Shown here: positions 7,363-16,192 of the stretch, piece by piece
Position numbering within the stretch: position 1 is the first letter of the stretch
Layout: each line of letters begins with the position of its first letter
DNA from: Rhodospirillaceae bacterium
GTDB taxonomy: Bacteria > Pseudomonadota > Alphaproteobacteria > Rhodospirillales > Rhodospirillaceae
Direction: 5' to 3'
NCBI GenBank assembly: GCA_019694335.1
Contig: JAIBCD010000030.1
Coordinates: 1-36,969 of the forward strand
DNA length: 36,969 nt
Position numbers and translations under genes: made by a program
Notes under the pieces: generated by a model
Told to the model about the DNA's origin: nothing
Seen by the model: the letters and a program-made list of their open reading frames with translations, nothing else
The model's database searches: none

Positions 7363-8511
7363 ATGGCTGGGCTTCTTTCTTCCCCTCAGGATCGCGCGGG
7401 CGCCGTCCTATCCATCGATCTCGCCGCGCTCACGGAAAACTGGCGCATTTTGAAGCGCCGCTGCGCAGCCAAAGACACCGGCGCGGTGGTCAAGGCCGAC
7501 GGCTATGGCACGGGCGCGGTCCAGGCCGCCGCGGCGCTGAAGAGCGCCGGCTGCGCGACCTTCTATGTCGCCCACCTCGATGAAGGCATCGCGGTACGCG
7601 GCGCGGTCGGCGCGGGCCCGCGCGTGGTCGTGATGCACGGCCCCAACCGGGGCACCGAGCGCGATTTCGCCGCCCTCAAGCTGATTCCCGTGCTCAACAC
7701 GCCGGAGCAGATCGCGGGCTGGCGCAAATACGCGGAAACCGCCGATATCCTCTCGGAATCGCTGGTGCATGTGGATACCGGCATGAACCGGCTGGGCCTC
7801 ACGCGCAAGGAGTTCGACGCTCATATCGCGGACGGCGGTTTCAATGGCCTGCATCCGCTGGCGCTCATGAGCCACCTCGCCTGCTCTGAGGAAGCCAAGC
7901 ACCCGCTCAATGAGGCGCAGCGCAAGGCGTTCGCCGAGGTGCTGAGCATCTTCAGAACCAGATTCCCCGACGCCAAGGCCTCGTTCACCAACTCCTCGGG
8001 AATCTTCCTGGATCCCGCATATCACTATGACTACGCCCGGCCGGGGGTCGCGCTGTACGGCGTGAACCCGACGCCGGACGTCCCCAACCCCATGCTGCCG
8101 GTGGTGCGCCTGTTCGCCAAAATCATTCAGGTGCGGCGCGTTGACCGGGCCACGACGGTTGGATATGGTGCCACCGCCGCGGTCCCAGAAGGCACCAAAT
8201 TGGCAACAGTATCAATAGGTTATGCAGACGGCATTCCGCGTTCCTGGGGGGCCGGCGGAGCGGGCTTCGTCGATGGCATTCGCTGCCCGGTGAAGGGCCG
8301 GGTTTCCATGGACCTGGTGATCTTCGACGTCTCCAACGTGCCTGACTCCGGGCTGCATCCCGGTGCATTGATGGAGATCATCGGCAGCCATTCCACGGTC
8401 GACGATGTCGCCACCGCCGCGGGCACCATCGGCTACGAGATCCTGACCTCGCTCGGCGCGCGCTATCACCGTCATTACTTGCCCGCACCCACTCCGATCA
8501 AAAAGCCCTGA
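7363..8511 (+). CDS. alr: Alanine racemase
   Basis: A 382-residue PLP-dependent fold-type III racemase converting L-alanine to D-alanine for peptidoglycan. The N-terminal barrel carries the PLP lysine in V-V-K-A-D-G-Y-G-T-G (Lys44). H-V-D-T-G-M-N-R-L-G follows at about 137-146. The C-terminal domain has the catalytic Tyr268 in V-G-Y-G-A-T, then S-I-G-Y-A-D-G-I-P-R and R-V-S-M-D-L. Both general-base residues are therefore present. The ATG at 7363 is chosen because A-G-A-V-L-S-I-D-L, the normal N-terminal strand, begins 11 residues later. It is the first gene of a tightly packed run; its TGA shares one base with the mlaE ATG. Confidence 0.94.
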   Translation: MAGLLSSPQDRAGAVLSIDLAALTENWRILKRRCAAKDTGAVVKADGYGTGAVQAAAALKSAGCATFYVAHLDEGIAVRGAVGAGPRVVVMHGPNRGTERDFAALKLIPVLNTPEQIAGWRKYAETADILSESLVHVDTGMNRLGLTRKEFDAHIADGGFNGLHPLALMSHLACSEEAKHPLNEAQRKAFAEVLSIFRTRFPDAKASFTNSSGIFLDPAYHYDYARPGVALYGVNPTPDVPNPMLPVVRLFAKIIQVRRVDRATTVGYGATAAVPEGTKLATVSIGYADGIPRSWGAGGAGFVDGIRCPVKGRVSMDLVIFDVSNVPDSGLHPGALMEIIGSHSTVDDVATAAGTIGYEILTSLGARYHRHYLPAPTPIKKP

Positions 8512-9290
8512 TGCATTTCCTGAGCCTCATCGGCGGCGTTGTCCTGACCTTCCTGGGCCATCTCGGGCGGCTCACCATTTTCGCCGGCACGTCGTTGTCC
8601 CACTGCCTGCGCCCGCCGTTCTACTGGCGGCGGGTCGCGAGCCAGATGGTCGACATCGGCTACTTCTCGCTGCCGGTGGTCGGCCTGACCGCGATCTTCT
8701 CCGGCATGGTGCTGGCGCTGCAGAGCTATACCGGCTTCGCGCGCTTCTCCGCCGGCAGTGAAACCGCGGTCGCCAACGTGGTGGTGGTGTCGCTGACCCG
8801 CGAACTGGGGCCGGTGCTTGCAGGATTGATGGTGGCGGGGCGCATCGGCGCCTCCATGGCCGCCGAAATCGGAACCATGCGCGTGACCGAACAGATCGAT
8901 GCGCTCACCACGCTGTCCACCAATCCGTTCAAATATCTGGTGGTGCCGCGCCTGATCGCGGGCCTGCTGATGCTGCCGGTGCTGGTGCTGGTGGCCGACA
9001 TCATCGGCGTGTTCGGCGGCTTCCTGGTGAGCGTCTACAAGCTTGGCTTCAACGCCGCGTCCTATATCAACAACAGCTACGACTTTATGCAGGCCTTCGA
9101 CGTGATCTCCGGCCTGATCAAGGCCAGCGCCTTCGGGTTCGTGATCGCGCTGATGGGTTGCTACAACGGCTACTACTCCAAGGGCGGCGCGCAAGGCGTG
9201 GGCGCGGCCACCACCAACGCCGTGGTATCGTCGTCGATCCTGATCCTGACGCTCAATTACATCATCACCGAACTCTTCTTCGGCACATGA
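8511..9290 (+). CDS. mlaE: MlaE-type ABC transporter permease
   Basis: A 259-residue inner-membrane permease of the MlaE/YrbE family with five or six hydrophobic segments. Recognisable conserved stretches are F-S-G-M-V-L-A-L-Q, L-T-R-E-L-G-P-V-L-A-G-L-M-V-A-G-R, A-A-E-I-G-T-M-R-V-T-E-Q-I-D-A-L, and the C-terminal G-C-Y-N-G-Y region. MlaFE-type transporters move phospholipids between inner and outer membrane, normally with an MlaD (MCE) protein. Only the permease and ATPase are here; the partner MCE gene is not in the window. Overlaps are one base with alr and four with mlaF. Confidence 0.92.
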   Translation: MHFLSLIGGVVLTFLGHLGRLTIFAGTSLSHCLRPPFYWRRVASQMVDIGYFSLPVVGLTAIFSGMVLALQSYTGFARFSAGSETAVANVVVVSLTRELGPVLAGLMVAGRIGASMAAEIGTMRVTEQIDALTTLSTNPFKYLVVPRLIAGLLMLPVLVLVADIIGVFGGFLVSVYKLGFNAASYINNSYDFMQAFDVISGLIKASAFGFVIALMGCYNGYYSKGGAQGVGAATTNAVVSSSILILTLNYIITELFFGT

Positions 9291-10054
9291 CCGCCAAGAT
9301 TTCCCTCACCGATGTACGTAAGTCGTTCGGGCCGAAGAAAGTCCTGGACGGCATCACTCTCGATATCGCGCCCAAGGAATCGGTGGTGGTGATCGGCGGT
9401 TCGGGCACCGGCAAGTCGGTGCTGTTGAAATGCGTGCTCGGCATCCTGCTCGCGGATTTCGGCGCGATCAAAGTCGACGGTGAGGAAGTCGCGCAGGTTC
9501 CGGCCTCTGACCGGGACGCGGTGAACCGCAAGTTCGGCATGCTGTTCCAGGGCTCGGCGTTATTCGACAGTTTGCCGGTGTGGGAGAACGTGGCCTTCGG
9601 CCTGTTGCAGCGCGAGCATCTGTCCCGCGCCGAAGCCAAGGACCGCGCGGTCGCGACCCTCGCGAAGGTCGGGCTCGGTTCCGACGTGGCGATGCTGTCG
9701 CCGGCGGAATTGTCGGGTGGCATGCAGAAGCGCGTGGGTCTCGCGCGCGCCATCGCCGGCGAGCCCGAGATCGTGTTCTTCGACGAACCCACCACCGGCC
9801 TCGATCCGATCATGGCCGACGTGATCAACGACCTGATCGTCGCCTGTGTGCGCAAACAGGGCATCACCGCGCTGTCCATCACCCACGACATGCATTCGGC
9901 GCGCAAGATCGCCGACCGCATCTGCATGCTCTACCAGGGCAAGCTGATTTGGGTCGGCCCTTCGTCCGAAGTCGAGAACAGCGGCAATCCCTATGTCGAC
10001 CAGTTCGTGCACGGCGCCGCGGAAGGCCCTATCAAGATGCAGGTGCATCGCTAG
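9287..10054 (+). CDS. mlaF: MlaF-type ABC transporter ATPase
   Basis: A 255-residue ABC ATPase that powers the MlaE permease. Walker A is G-G-S-G-T-G-K-S, the Q-loop region is L-F-Q-G-S-A-L-F-D-S, typical of the Mla/Ttg2A group, the signature is L-S-G-G-M-Q-K-R, and Walker B is I-V-F-F-D-E-P-T-T-G-L-D-P. The H-loop His sits in S-I-T-H-D-M. The ATG at 9287 overlaps the mlaE stop (ATGA). The frame stays open upstream inside mlaE, but the domain begins exactly at this ATG (M-T-A-K-I-S-L). The stop shares one base with the radA GTG. Confidence 0.93.
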   Translation: MTAKISLTDVRKSFGPKKVLDGITLDIAPKESVVVIGGSGTGKSVLLKCVLGILLADFGAIKVDGEEVAQVPASDRDAVNRKFGMLFQGSALFDSLPVWENVAFGLLQREHLSRAEAKDRAVATLAKVGLGSDVAMLSPAELSGGMQKRVGLARAIAGEPEIVFFDEPTTGLDPIMADVINDLIVACVRKQGITALSITHDMHSARKIADRICMLYQGKLIWVGPSSEVENSGNPYVDQFVHGAAEGPIKMQVHR

Positions 10055-11451
10055 TGGCTAAAGCGCAGAAATCCTTCGTCTGCCAGAACTGCGGCAACAC
10101 CACCACGCGCTGGGCCGGCAAATGCGACGCCTGCGGCGAGTGGAATACGATCATCGAGGAAGCGCCGCGCGAGAACCTGCCCAAGGGCGTGTCCGGCGGC
10201 AAGGGCGGCCGCAAGATCGAGTTCGTCGATCTGAAAGGCGCGAGCGCGCCGCCGCCGCGCCGCTCCACCACCATCGCCGAGTTGGACCGTGTCTGCGGCG
10301 GCGGCCTGGTGGCGGGCTCGGTGATCCTGGTCGGCGGCGATCCCGGCATCGGCAAGTCCACGTTGCTGCTGCAAGCCACCGGCCTGCTGGCGGCGAATTC
10401 CGTGTGCGTCTACGTCACCGGTGAAGAAGCCGTGGATCAGGTGCGTCTGCGCGCGCAGCGCCTCGGCCTCGGCGACGCCAAGGTGGCGCTCGCCAGCGCC
10501 ACCAATGTGCGCGACATCGTCGCCAGCCTTGAAGCGGGTGCGGCGCCCGACGTGGTGGTGATCGATTCCATCCAGACCATGTTCTCGGATTCGACCGATT
10601 CCGCGCCCGGCACCGTCACCCAAGTGCGCACCTGCGCCCATGAACTGGTGCGGGTTGCAAAGAAGCGGGGATTCACGCTGTTCCTGGTAGGCCATGTCAC
10701 CAAGGAAGGCACCCTGGCCGGTCCCCGCGTGCTCGAGCACATGGTCGACACGGTGCTGTATTTCGAAGGCGAACGCGGCCACCAGTTCCGCATCCTGCGC
10801 GCGGTCAAGAACCGCTTCGGCGCGACGGACGAGATCGGCGTGTTCGAAATGACCGACGCTGGGTTGAAGGAAGTGCTCAATCCCTCCGCCTTATTCCTGG
10901 CGGAAAGGCGCGGCAATGTGAGCGGCAGCTGTGTGTTCGCGGGCCTCGAAGGCTCCCGGCCGGTTCTTGTGGAAATTCAGGCCCTTGTGGCCCCCACCAG
11001 TCCAGGCCAGGCCAGGCGGGCGGTGGTGGGTTGGGATAGCGCAAGGCTGGGCATGATTGTGGCGGTGCTGGAAGCCCGGTGCGGCCTTGCCTTTGGCAGT
11101 ACCGATATATATCTGAACGTCGCTGGCGGGCTTCGGATTCAGGAGCCGGCGGCGGACCTGGCGGTGGCCGCCGCCCTGGTCTCGGCCTTGACCGGCAACC
11201 CCGTGCCTGCGGGCGCCGTGGTGTTCGGCGAGATCGGCCTGTCGGGAGAAGTGCGCGCGGTATCGCAGCGCGACCTCCGGCTGAAGGAAGCGGCCAAGCT
11301 GGGGTTCCAGCAGGCCTGGATTCCCAGGCCACCGAGAACCGACAAGGCGCCCCGCGCCAGCGAAACGAAAAGCGGCTTTGCGATAAAGGACATCGGACAC
11401 GTGCAGGACGTGGTCAGCCAGTTCACCGCTGCCAAAGAGAAACGCTCGTGA
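10054..11451 (+). CDS. radA: DNA repair protein RadA
   Basis: A 465-residue RecA-like branch-migration ATPase involved in recombination intermediate processing. The N-terminal zinc finger has Cys at 10, 13, 24 and 27 (C-x2-C-x10-C-x2-C). Walker A G-G-D-P-G-I-G-K-S-T is at about 94-103. The RadA-specific K-N-R-F-G motif is at 252-256. The C-terminal half is the Lon-protease-like domain (D-I-Y-L-N-V-A-G-G, G-E-I-G-L-S-G-E-V-R). The start is a GTG sharing its first base with the mlaF stop (TAGTG); the zinc finger starts ten codons later, which fixes it. The end overlaps cvpA by four bases. Confidence 0.95.
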   Translation: MAKAQKSFVCQNCGNTTTRWAGKCDACGEWNTIIEEAPRENLPKGVSGGKGGRKIEFVDLKGASAPPPRRSTTIAELDRVCGGGLVAGSVILVGGDPGIGKSTLLLQATGLLAANSVCVYVTGEEAVDQVRLRAQRLGLGDAKVALASATNVRDIVASLEAGAAPDVVVIDSIQTMFSDSTDSAPGTVTQVRTCAHELVRVAKKRGFTLFLVGHVTKEGTLAGPRVLEHMVDTVLYFEGERGHQFRILRAVKNRFGATDEIGVFEMTDAGLKEVLNPSALFLAERRGNVSGSCVFAGLEGSRPVLVEIQALVAPTSPGQARRAVVGWDSARLGMIVAVLEARCGLAFGSTDIYLNVAGGLRIQEPAADLAVAAALVSALTGNPVPAGAVVFGEIGLSGEVRAVSQRDLRLKEAAKLGFQQAWIPRPPRTDKAPRASETKSGFAIKDIGHVQDVVSQFTAAKEKRS

Positions 11452-12173
11452 TCGAGGGCCTGCCCATCAACGGCCTCGACCTCGCGGTCTGCGCGGTGCT
11501 GTTGATCTCGGCCCTGCTCGCCTTCATTCGCGGATTTGTGCACGAGGTTTTGTCGGTGGCCGCCTGGGCCGGCGCGCTGGCCGCCGCCACCTATGGCCTG
11601 CCTTACGCGCGCCCTTTCGCCCACAAGATCATCCCGTTCGGCTGGGCGGCGGACGCCGCCGCCGCGACCGTGATCTTCCTGGTGGTGCTGGTGGTGCTGG
11701 GCATGATGAGCCACGCGGTCGCCATGCGCATCCAGAAAAGCGCGCTCAACAACCTCGACCGCACCTTGGGCTTCGTCTTCGGCCTGGCGCGCGCGGTTCT
11801 GATCCTGGGCGTGGGCCTGATCGTGGTGGATTGGCTCACCGACCGCGATCGCCCCACCTGGGTGCGCACCGCCAAGACCCTGCCGATCATCGAAAGCGCC
11901 GCCGGCGGCATCAAGACCCTGGTGCCCGCGTCCTTCATGGCGCCGTCCGAACTGGCGCGCGAGGCCGCCAAGAAGGCCAGCGCCGCCACCGACGCCAAGA
12001 AAGCCTTCGAGCGCCTGGCCACGCCCGCCGCGGCGGCCGAAAAAGACGACAAAGCCGGTTCCCCGAAGGAAACCACCTATCAAAACAACGTGCGGCAGGA
12101 TATGGAACGCTTGCTCCGGAGCACCGGCGAGGCCGAGACTCCGAAGGCCTCCGAAAGCCCGCCCCATGAGTAA
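11448..12173 (+). CDS. cvpA: CvpA family membrane protein
   Basis: A 241-residue protein with four hydrophobic helices in residues 8-125: the N-terminal N-G-L-D-L-A-V-C-A-V-L-L-I-S-A-L segment, then R-G-F-V-H-E-V-L-S-V-A-A-W, the V-I-F-L-V-V-L-V-V-L-G helix and the L-D-R-T-L-G-F-V-F-G-L-A-R-A motif, typical of CvpA. A cytoplasmic, Ala/Lys/Glu-rich tail of about 110 residues follows. CvpA is needed for colicin V production in E. coli and for envelope stress tolerance elsewhere; its molecular role is unclear. It sits just before purF, as in E. coli. The GTG start overlaps radA (GTGA), and the end overlaps the first purF ATG by eight bases. Confidence 0.88.
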   Translation: MIEGLPINGLDLAVCAVLLISALLAFIRGFVHEVLSVAAWAGALAAATYGLPYARPFAHKIIPFGWAADAAAATVIFLVVLVVLGMMSHAVAMRIQKSALNNLDRTLGFVFGLARAVLILGVGLIVVDWLTDRDRPTWVRTAKTLPIIESAAGGIKTLVPASFMAPSELAREAAKKASAATDAKKAFERLATPAAAAEKDDKAGSPKETTYQNNVRQDMERLLRSTGEAETPKASESPPHE

Positions 12174-13677
12174 ACATCCCGTGCGTAAATCTCCCGTGCG
12201 TAAGGATCCCATGGCCACGACTCACCCTTTTGAGCCGGAAGATGGCGACCATCTCAAAGAAGAGTGCGGAGTCTTCGGCATTATTGGCGACCGCGAAGCC
12301 GGCACCCAGACCGCGCTCGGGCTTCACGCCCTGCAACATCGCGGCCAGGAAGCCGCGGGCATGGTCACCTTCGACGGCGTCCAGTTCAACAGCCACCGCG
12401 GCATGGGCCAGGTGGCCGAGAACTTCGGCTCCGAAACGGTGATGGAGCGCCTCAAGGGCGACATGGCCATCGGCCACACCCGTTACGCCACCACCGGCGG
12501 CACCATCCTGCGCAATGTACAGCCCCTGTTCGCCGAACTCGATTCCGGCGGTTTCGCCATCGCCCACAACGGCAACCTCACCAATGCGCTGACCCTGCGC
12601 CAGGAACTGAAAAAGCGCGGCTGCCTGTTTCAGTCCACCTCGGACACGGAAGTGGTCATCCACCTGATGGCGATCAGCGACGAAACCACCTTCGAGGACC
12701 GGCTGGTGGATGCGCTGCGCCAGGTGGAAGGCGCCTATTCCTTCGTCTGCCTCACGCCCAACGCGGTGATCGGCGCGCGCGACCCCCTGGGCGTGCGCCC
12801 CTTGGTGCTGGGCCGCCTCGACAACGCCTGGATCCTGTGTTCGGAAAGCTGCGCGCTCGACATCATCGGCGGCGAGTTCGTGCGTGACGTGGAGCCCGGC
12901 GAAGTGGTGATCCTGTCGCGCAATGGCGCGGTGCGCAGCCTGAAGCCGTTCCCCAAGCAGCATCCGCGCTTCTGCATTTTCGAATATATCTACTTCGCCC
13001 GCCCCGACACGGTCAGCGAAGGCCACAGCGTGTACGAGGTGCGCAAGAGCATCGGCGCGCAGCTGGCCAAGGAAAGCCCGGTGGATGCCGACATCATCGT
13101 GCCTGTGCCGGATTCGGGCGTCGCCGCCGCGCTGGGATATTCGGCGGTCTCCGGCGTGCCGTTCGAGATGGGCATCATCCGCAGCCACTACGTCGGCCGC
13201 ACCTTCATCCAGCCCACCGCGCAGAGCCGCCATTCGGGCGTGCGCCGCAAGCACAACCCCAACCGCGCCGTGCTGGAAGGCAAGCGCGTGGTACTGGTGG
13301 ACGATTCCATCGTGCGCGGCACCACCTCCAAGAAGATCGTCGAGATGGTGCGCCAGGCGGGTGCCACCGAGGTGCATATGCGCATCTCCTCGCCGCCCAC
13401 CGCGCATCCGTGTTTCTTCGGCATCGACACGCCCGACTACGACAACCTGCTGGCCGCGCAACACGACCTGGCCGGCATGGCGCGCCTGCTCGGCGTCGAT
13501 AGCCTGGCGTTCATTTCCCTCGACGGGCTTTATAAGGCCCTGGGCGAAGGTGGGCGTAACGCCGCGCATCCGCAGTTCTGCGACGCCTGCTTCACCGGCG
13601 CTTACCCGCTGCCATTGACCGACCGCCAGGCCGGCAGCCAGCCCAAGCAGCTCTCGCTGCTCAACGAACCGGTTTAA
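12166..13677 (+). CDS. purF: Amidophosphoribosyltransferase
   Basis: A 503-residue enzyme catalysing the first committed step of purine synthesis: PRPP plus glutamine to phosphoribosylamine. The glutaminase nucleophile Cys opens E-E-C-G-V-F-G-I, so a propeptide of about 35 residues would be removed. L-Q-H-R-G-Q-E and the PRPP loop V-L-V-D-D-S-I-V-R-G-T-T follow. Cys residues in F-C-I-F-E-Y, H-P-C-F-F-G and C-D-A-C match the four [4Fe-4S] ligands of the Bacillus-type enzyme, so a cluster-bearing PurF is likely. The start is uncertain: ATG 12166 overlaps cvpA, while ATG 12211 has AAGGA four bases upstream. The extra 15 residues include a P-V-R-K repeat. Confidence 0.95.
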   Translation: MSKHPVRKSPVRKDPMATTHPFEPEDGDHLKEECGVFGIIGDREAGTQTALGLHALQHRGQEAAGMVTFDGVQFNSHRGMGQVAENFGSETVMERLKGDMAIGHTRYATTGGTILRNVQPLFAELDSGGFAIAHNGNLTNALTLRQELKKRGCLFQSTSDTEVVIHLMAISDETTFEDRLVDALRQVEGAYSFVCLTPNAVIGARDPLGVRPLVLGRLDNAWILCSESCALDIIGGEFVRDVEPGEVVILSRNGAVRSLKPFPKQHPRFCIFEYIYFARPDTVSEGHSVYEVRKSIGAQLAKESPVDADIIVPVPDSGVAAALGYSAVSGVPFEMGIIRSHYVGRTFIQPTAQSRHSGVRRKHNPNRAVLEGKRVVLVDDSIVRGTTSKKIVEMVRQAGATEVHMRISSPPTAHPCFFGIDTPDYDNLLAAQHDLAGMARLLGVDSLAFISLDGLYKALGEGGRNAAHPQFCDACFTGAYPLPLTDRQAGSQPKQLSLLNEPV

Positions 13678-13682
13678 ACCCG

Positions 13683-14396
13683 ATGACATCGCAACGTCTC
13701 GCCGGGCGCATCGCGCTCGTGACCGGAGCCTCGCGCGGGATCGGCCGGGCTGTCGCATTGAGATTTGCCCAGGAAGGCGCCCACGTCATCGCCTTCGCCC
13801 GCACGCAAGGCGGCCTCGAGGAACTCGACGACGAGATCTTCAAGCTGACCGGCGCCCGCGCCACCCTGGTGGCCGAGGACATCACCAAATTCGAGAAGAT
13901 CGACCAGACCGGCGGCGCGATTTTCCAGCGCTGGGGCAAGCTCGACATCCTGGTGGCCGCCGCCGGTGCCTTGGGCCAGCTTTCGCCCATGCCGGTCTAT
14001 ACGCCGAAGATGTGGGACAATGTGATGGCGGTGAACCTGACCGCCAACTGGCGCCTGATCCGCTCGCTCGATCCCCTGCTACGCCAGTCGGATGCGGGCC
14101 GCGCGATCTTCGTCACCTCCGGCGTCGCGCACGACGCGCGGATGTACTGGGGGCCTTACGCCGTCTCCAAGGCGGGCCTGGAGCAGATGGTGCGGATCTA
14201 TGCCGCCGAAGTCGGCCACACCAAGCTCAAGGTCAATATCGTCGACCCCGGCCGGGTGCGGACCAAGATGCGCGCCGCGGCGTTCCCGGGCGAAGACCCG
14301 AACACCCTGCCCACGCCCGAATCCATCACCGGAACGTTCGTGGACCTCGCCGCCGCCGATTGCGCGCATAACGGCGCGCTGGTGAAGGCGTACTAG
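13683..14396 (+). CDS. SDR-family oxidoreductase
   Basis: A 237-residue classical short-chain dehydrogenase/reductase. The NAD(P)-binding motif T-G-A-S-R-G-I-G is at 15-22, A-A-A-G-A-L-G replaces the usual N-A-A-G, the catalytic Ser is at about 146 (V-T-S-G), and Y-A-V-S-K places Tyr159 and Lys163. P-G-R-V-R-T follows. An Arg after the Gly motif and a nearby second basic residue may favour NADP, but this is weak evidence. Substrate is unknown. The gene follows purF by 5 bases and is the last member of the run from alr. SDR genes at this position recur in alphaproteobacteria, which is from memory. Confidence 0.88.
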   Translation: MTSQRLAGRIALVTGASRGIGRAVALRFAQEGAHVIAFARTQGGLEELDDEIFKLTGARATLVAEDITKFEKIDQTGGAIFQRWGKLDILVAAAGALGQLSPMPVYTPKMWDNVMAVNLTANWRLIRSLDPLLRQSDAGRAIFVTSGVAHDARMYWGPYAVSKAGLEQMVRIYAAEVGHTKLKVNIVDPGRVRTKMRAAAFPGEDPNTLPTPESITGTFVDLAAADCAHNGALVKAY

Positions 14397-14575
14397 CGCC
14401 TTATTGGCGCGCGCGATTCCTTTAGCCGCGCCCGCGGCGCGATTCGCCCCACGAACACGCTGTGACATCGGAGAAATTGTGGCGCAGGCCCCGATCCGCG
14501 GCGGTACTTAGCGGTTGGGGGATGCCGCCGGCGATGGAGGAGCAAGGCCCGGTCGATGACCGTGACGACTCTCTC

Positions 14576-16117
14576 CTATTTGTCGTCGTCGAACGGGTTC
14601 TTCGGCTTGCGCAGATAGATGCGGATCGGCACGCCGTCCATGTCGAAGGTGTCGCGGATGCCGTTGGCCAGATAGCGCATATAGGCATCGGGCAGATCGC
14701 CGGGCCGGGTGGAGAACATCACGAAGGTCGGCGGCCGGGTCTTGGGCTGGGTCATGTAGCGCAGCTTGATGCGCTGCTTGAGCGACGACAGCGGCGTCGG
14801 ATGCGCCCGGGTCGCCGCCGCCAGCCAGCGGTTGAGCGCCGCGGTGGGAATGTGTTTGTTCCAGGTTTCGTGCACCTTGAACACGGCGTCCATCAGGTCT
14901 TCCACGCGCTGCCCGGTTTTGCCGGAAATGGTCACCACCGGCACGCCGCGCGCCTGGGCGAGCGAATCTTCCAGGCGCTGCTTCACCGTTTCCAGCACCG
15001 TGCGCTTTTCCTTGACCGCGTCCCACTTGTTGACGGCGATCACCAGCGCGCGGCCTTCATCGACCACATGGCGGGCGATGGTCAGTTCCTGGGTCTCGAG
15101 CGGCGCCGAGGCGTCGACCACCAGCACCACCACCTCGGCCATGCGGATGGTGCCGAAGGTTTCGCCGACCGAGAGTTTTTCGACCGCGTCGGTCACCTTG
15201 GCGCGCTTGCGCACACCGGCGGTATCTACGAGGCGGATTTTCCGTCCGCCGTATTCCCAGTCCACCGGGATGGAATCGCGTGTCACGCCGGGCTCGGGCC
15301 CGGTGAGCAGGCGGTCCTCGCCAATCAGGCGATTGCAAAGAGTGGACTTGCCGGTGTTGGGCCGTCCGACGATGGCGAGTTGCAGCGGCCGGGCCTTCGC
15401 GGCAGCCGCGGCGGCGGCGCCGGCCGCATCCACCTTGTCGGCGTCCATTTCGTCGAACAGCGCGCCGTCGGTGTCCACTTCCTCGGGGAACGCGTCTTCC
15501 TCGACCGGGTCGCCAGTCCCTTCCGGGGCGAACGGCAACAGCGCTTCATAGAGCGCATCGAGGCCCTGGCCGTGCTCGGCCGAGATCGCGACCGGTTCGC
15601 CAAGGCCGAGGGAATAGGCCTCCAGCACCGCGCCTTGGGTGTTCTTCGCCTCGGTCTTGTTGGCGACCAGGATCACGGGCGTGTTCGAGCGGCGCACCAG
15701 TTCGGCGAAATGCGCGTCCAGCGGCATCACGCCGGCGCGCGCATCGATCACCAGGAGGGCCACGTCGGCTTCGGCGATAGCCTTCTCGGTCTGGCCGCGC
15801 ATGCGGCCTTCCATCGTATCCTCGGCCCCGTCCTCGAAGCCGGCGGTGTCGATGACACGGAATTCCAGCGGCCCGAGCTGGGCGTTTCCGTACCGGCGGT
15901 CACGCGTCACCCCGGGGCGATCATGCACCAGCGCCTCGCGCCGGCCGACCAGGCGGTTGAATAGCGTCGACTTGCCGACATTGGGGCGGCCGACGATGGC
16001 GACGGTCATGTCGCCGCCGGTGCTGGCCCTGGCGCTGCGCGACGAACGCTTGCGCTGCACCACATCCGTGTTGGTGTAGCGCTGCCGGGTTTTCTTGTGG
16101 GAGATATTGCGCGCCAT
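14576..16117 (-). CDS. der: GTPase Der (EngA)
   Basis: A tandem-GTPase ribosome assembly factor for the 50S subunit. The first G domain has G-R-P-N-V-G-K-S with D-T-A-G and N-K-T-E; the second has [14 protein letters not shown] and N-K-W-D. A C-terminal KH-like domain ends the protein. The linker between the G domains is acidic, then Ala-rich (seven consecutive Ala). The start is uncertain. ATG 16117 gives 513 residues with a basic 36-residue extension and has AAGGATAGGA before it; ATG 16009 gives the usual Der N-terminus [12 protein letters not shown] but no good ribosome site. It is the last gene of the TPR-bamB-der cluster. Confidence 0.94.
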   Translation of the reverse strand: MARNISHKKTRQRYTNTDVVQRKRSSRSARASTGGDMTVAIVGRPNVGKSTLFNRLVGRREALVHDRPGVTRDRRYGNAQLGPLEFRVIDTAGFEDGAEDTMEGRMRGQTEKAIAEADVALLVIDARAGVMPLDAHFAELVRRSNTPVILVANKTEAKNTQGAVLEAYSLGLGEPVAISAEHGQGLDALYEALLPFAPEGTGDPVEEDAFPEEVDTDGALFDEMDADKVDAAGAAAAAAAKARPLQLAIVGRPNTGKSTLCNRLIGEDRLLTGPEPGVTRDSIPVDWEYGGRKIRLVDTAGVRKRAKVTDAVEKLSVGETFGTIRMAEVVVLVVDASAPLETQELTIARHVVDEGRALVIAVNKWDAVKEKRTVLETVKQRLEDSLAQARGVPVVTISGKTGQRVEDLMDAVFKVHETWNKHIPTAALNRWLAAATRAHPTPLSSLKQRIKLRYMTQPKTRPPTFVMFSTRPGDLPDAYMRYLANGIRDTFDMDGVPIRIYLRKPKNPFDDDK

Positions 16118-16192
16118 ATTCCTATCCTTGCCGCTGGCCGGAGGCCGGCAATCTTCAAGTGGCGCGCTTCGCGCGACCGCGAGCGGCGATTC

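Noticed and set aside
7073-7453. Possible small gene between dnaB and alr
   Set aside because: The product is irregular, runs across the inverted repeat and into alr in another frame, and has no recognisable domain.
11935-13758. Minus-strand frame of 607 codons over purF
   Set aside because: Antisense shadow created by the codon bias of purF; it ignores the overlapping gene boundaries and has no domain.
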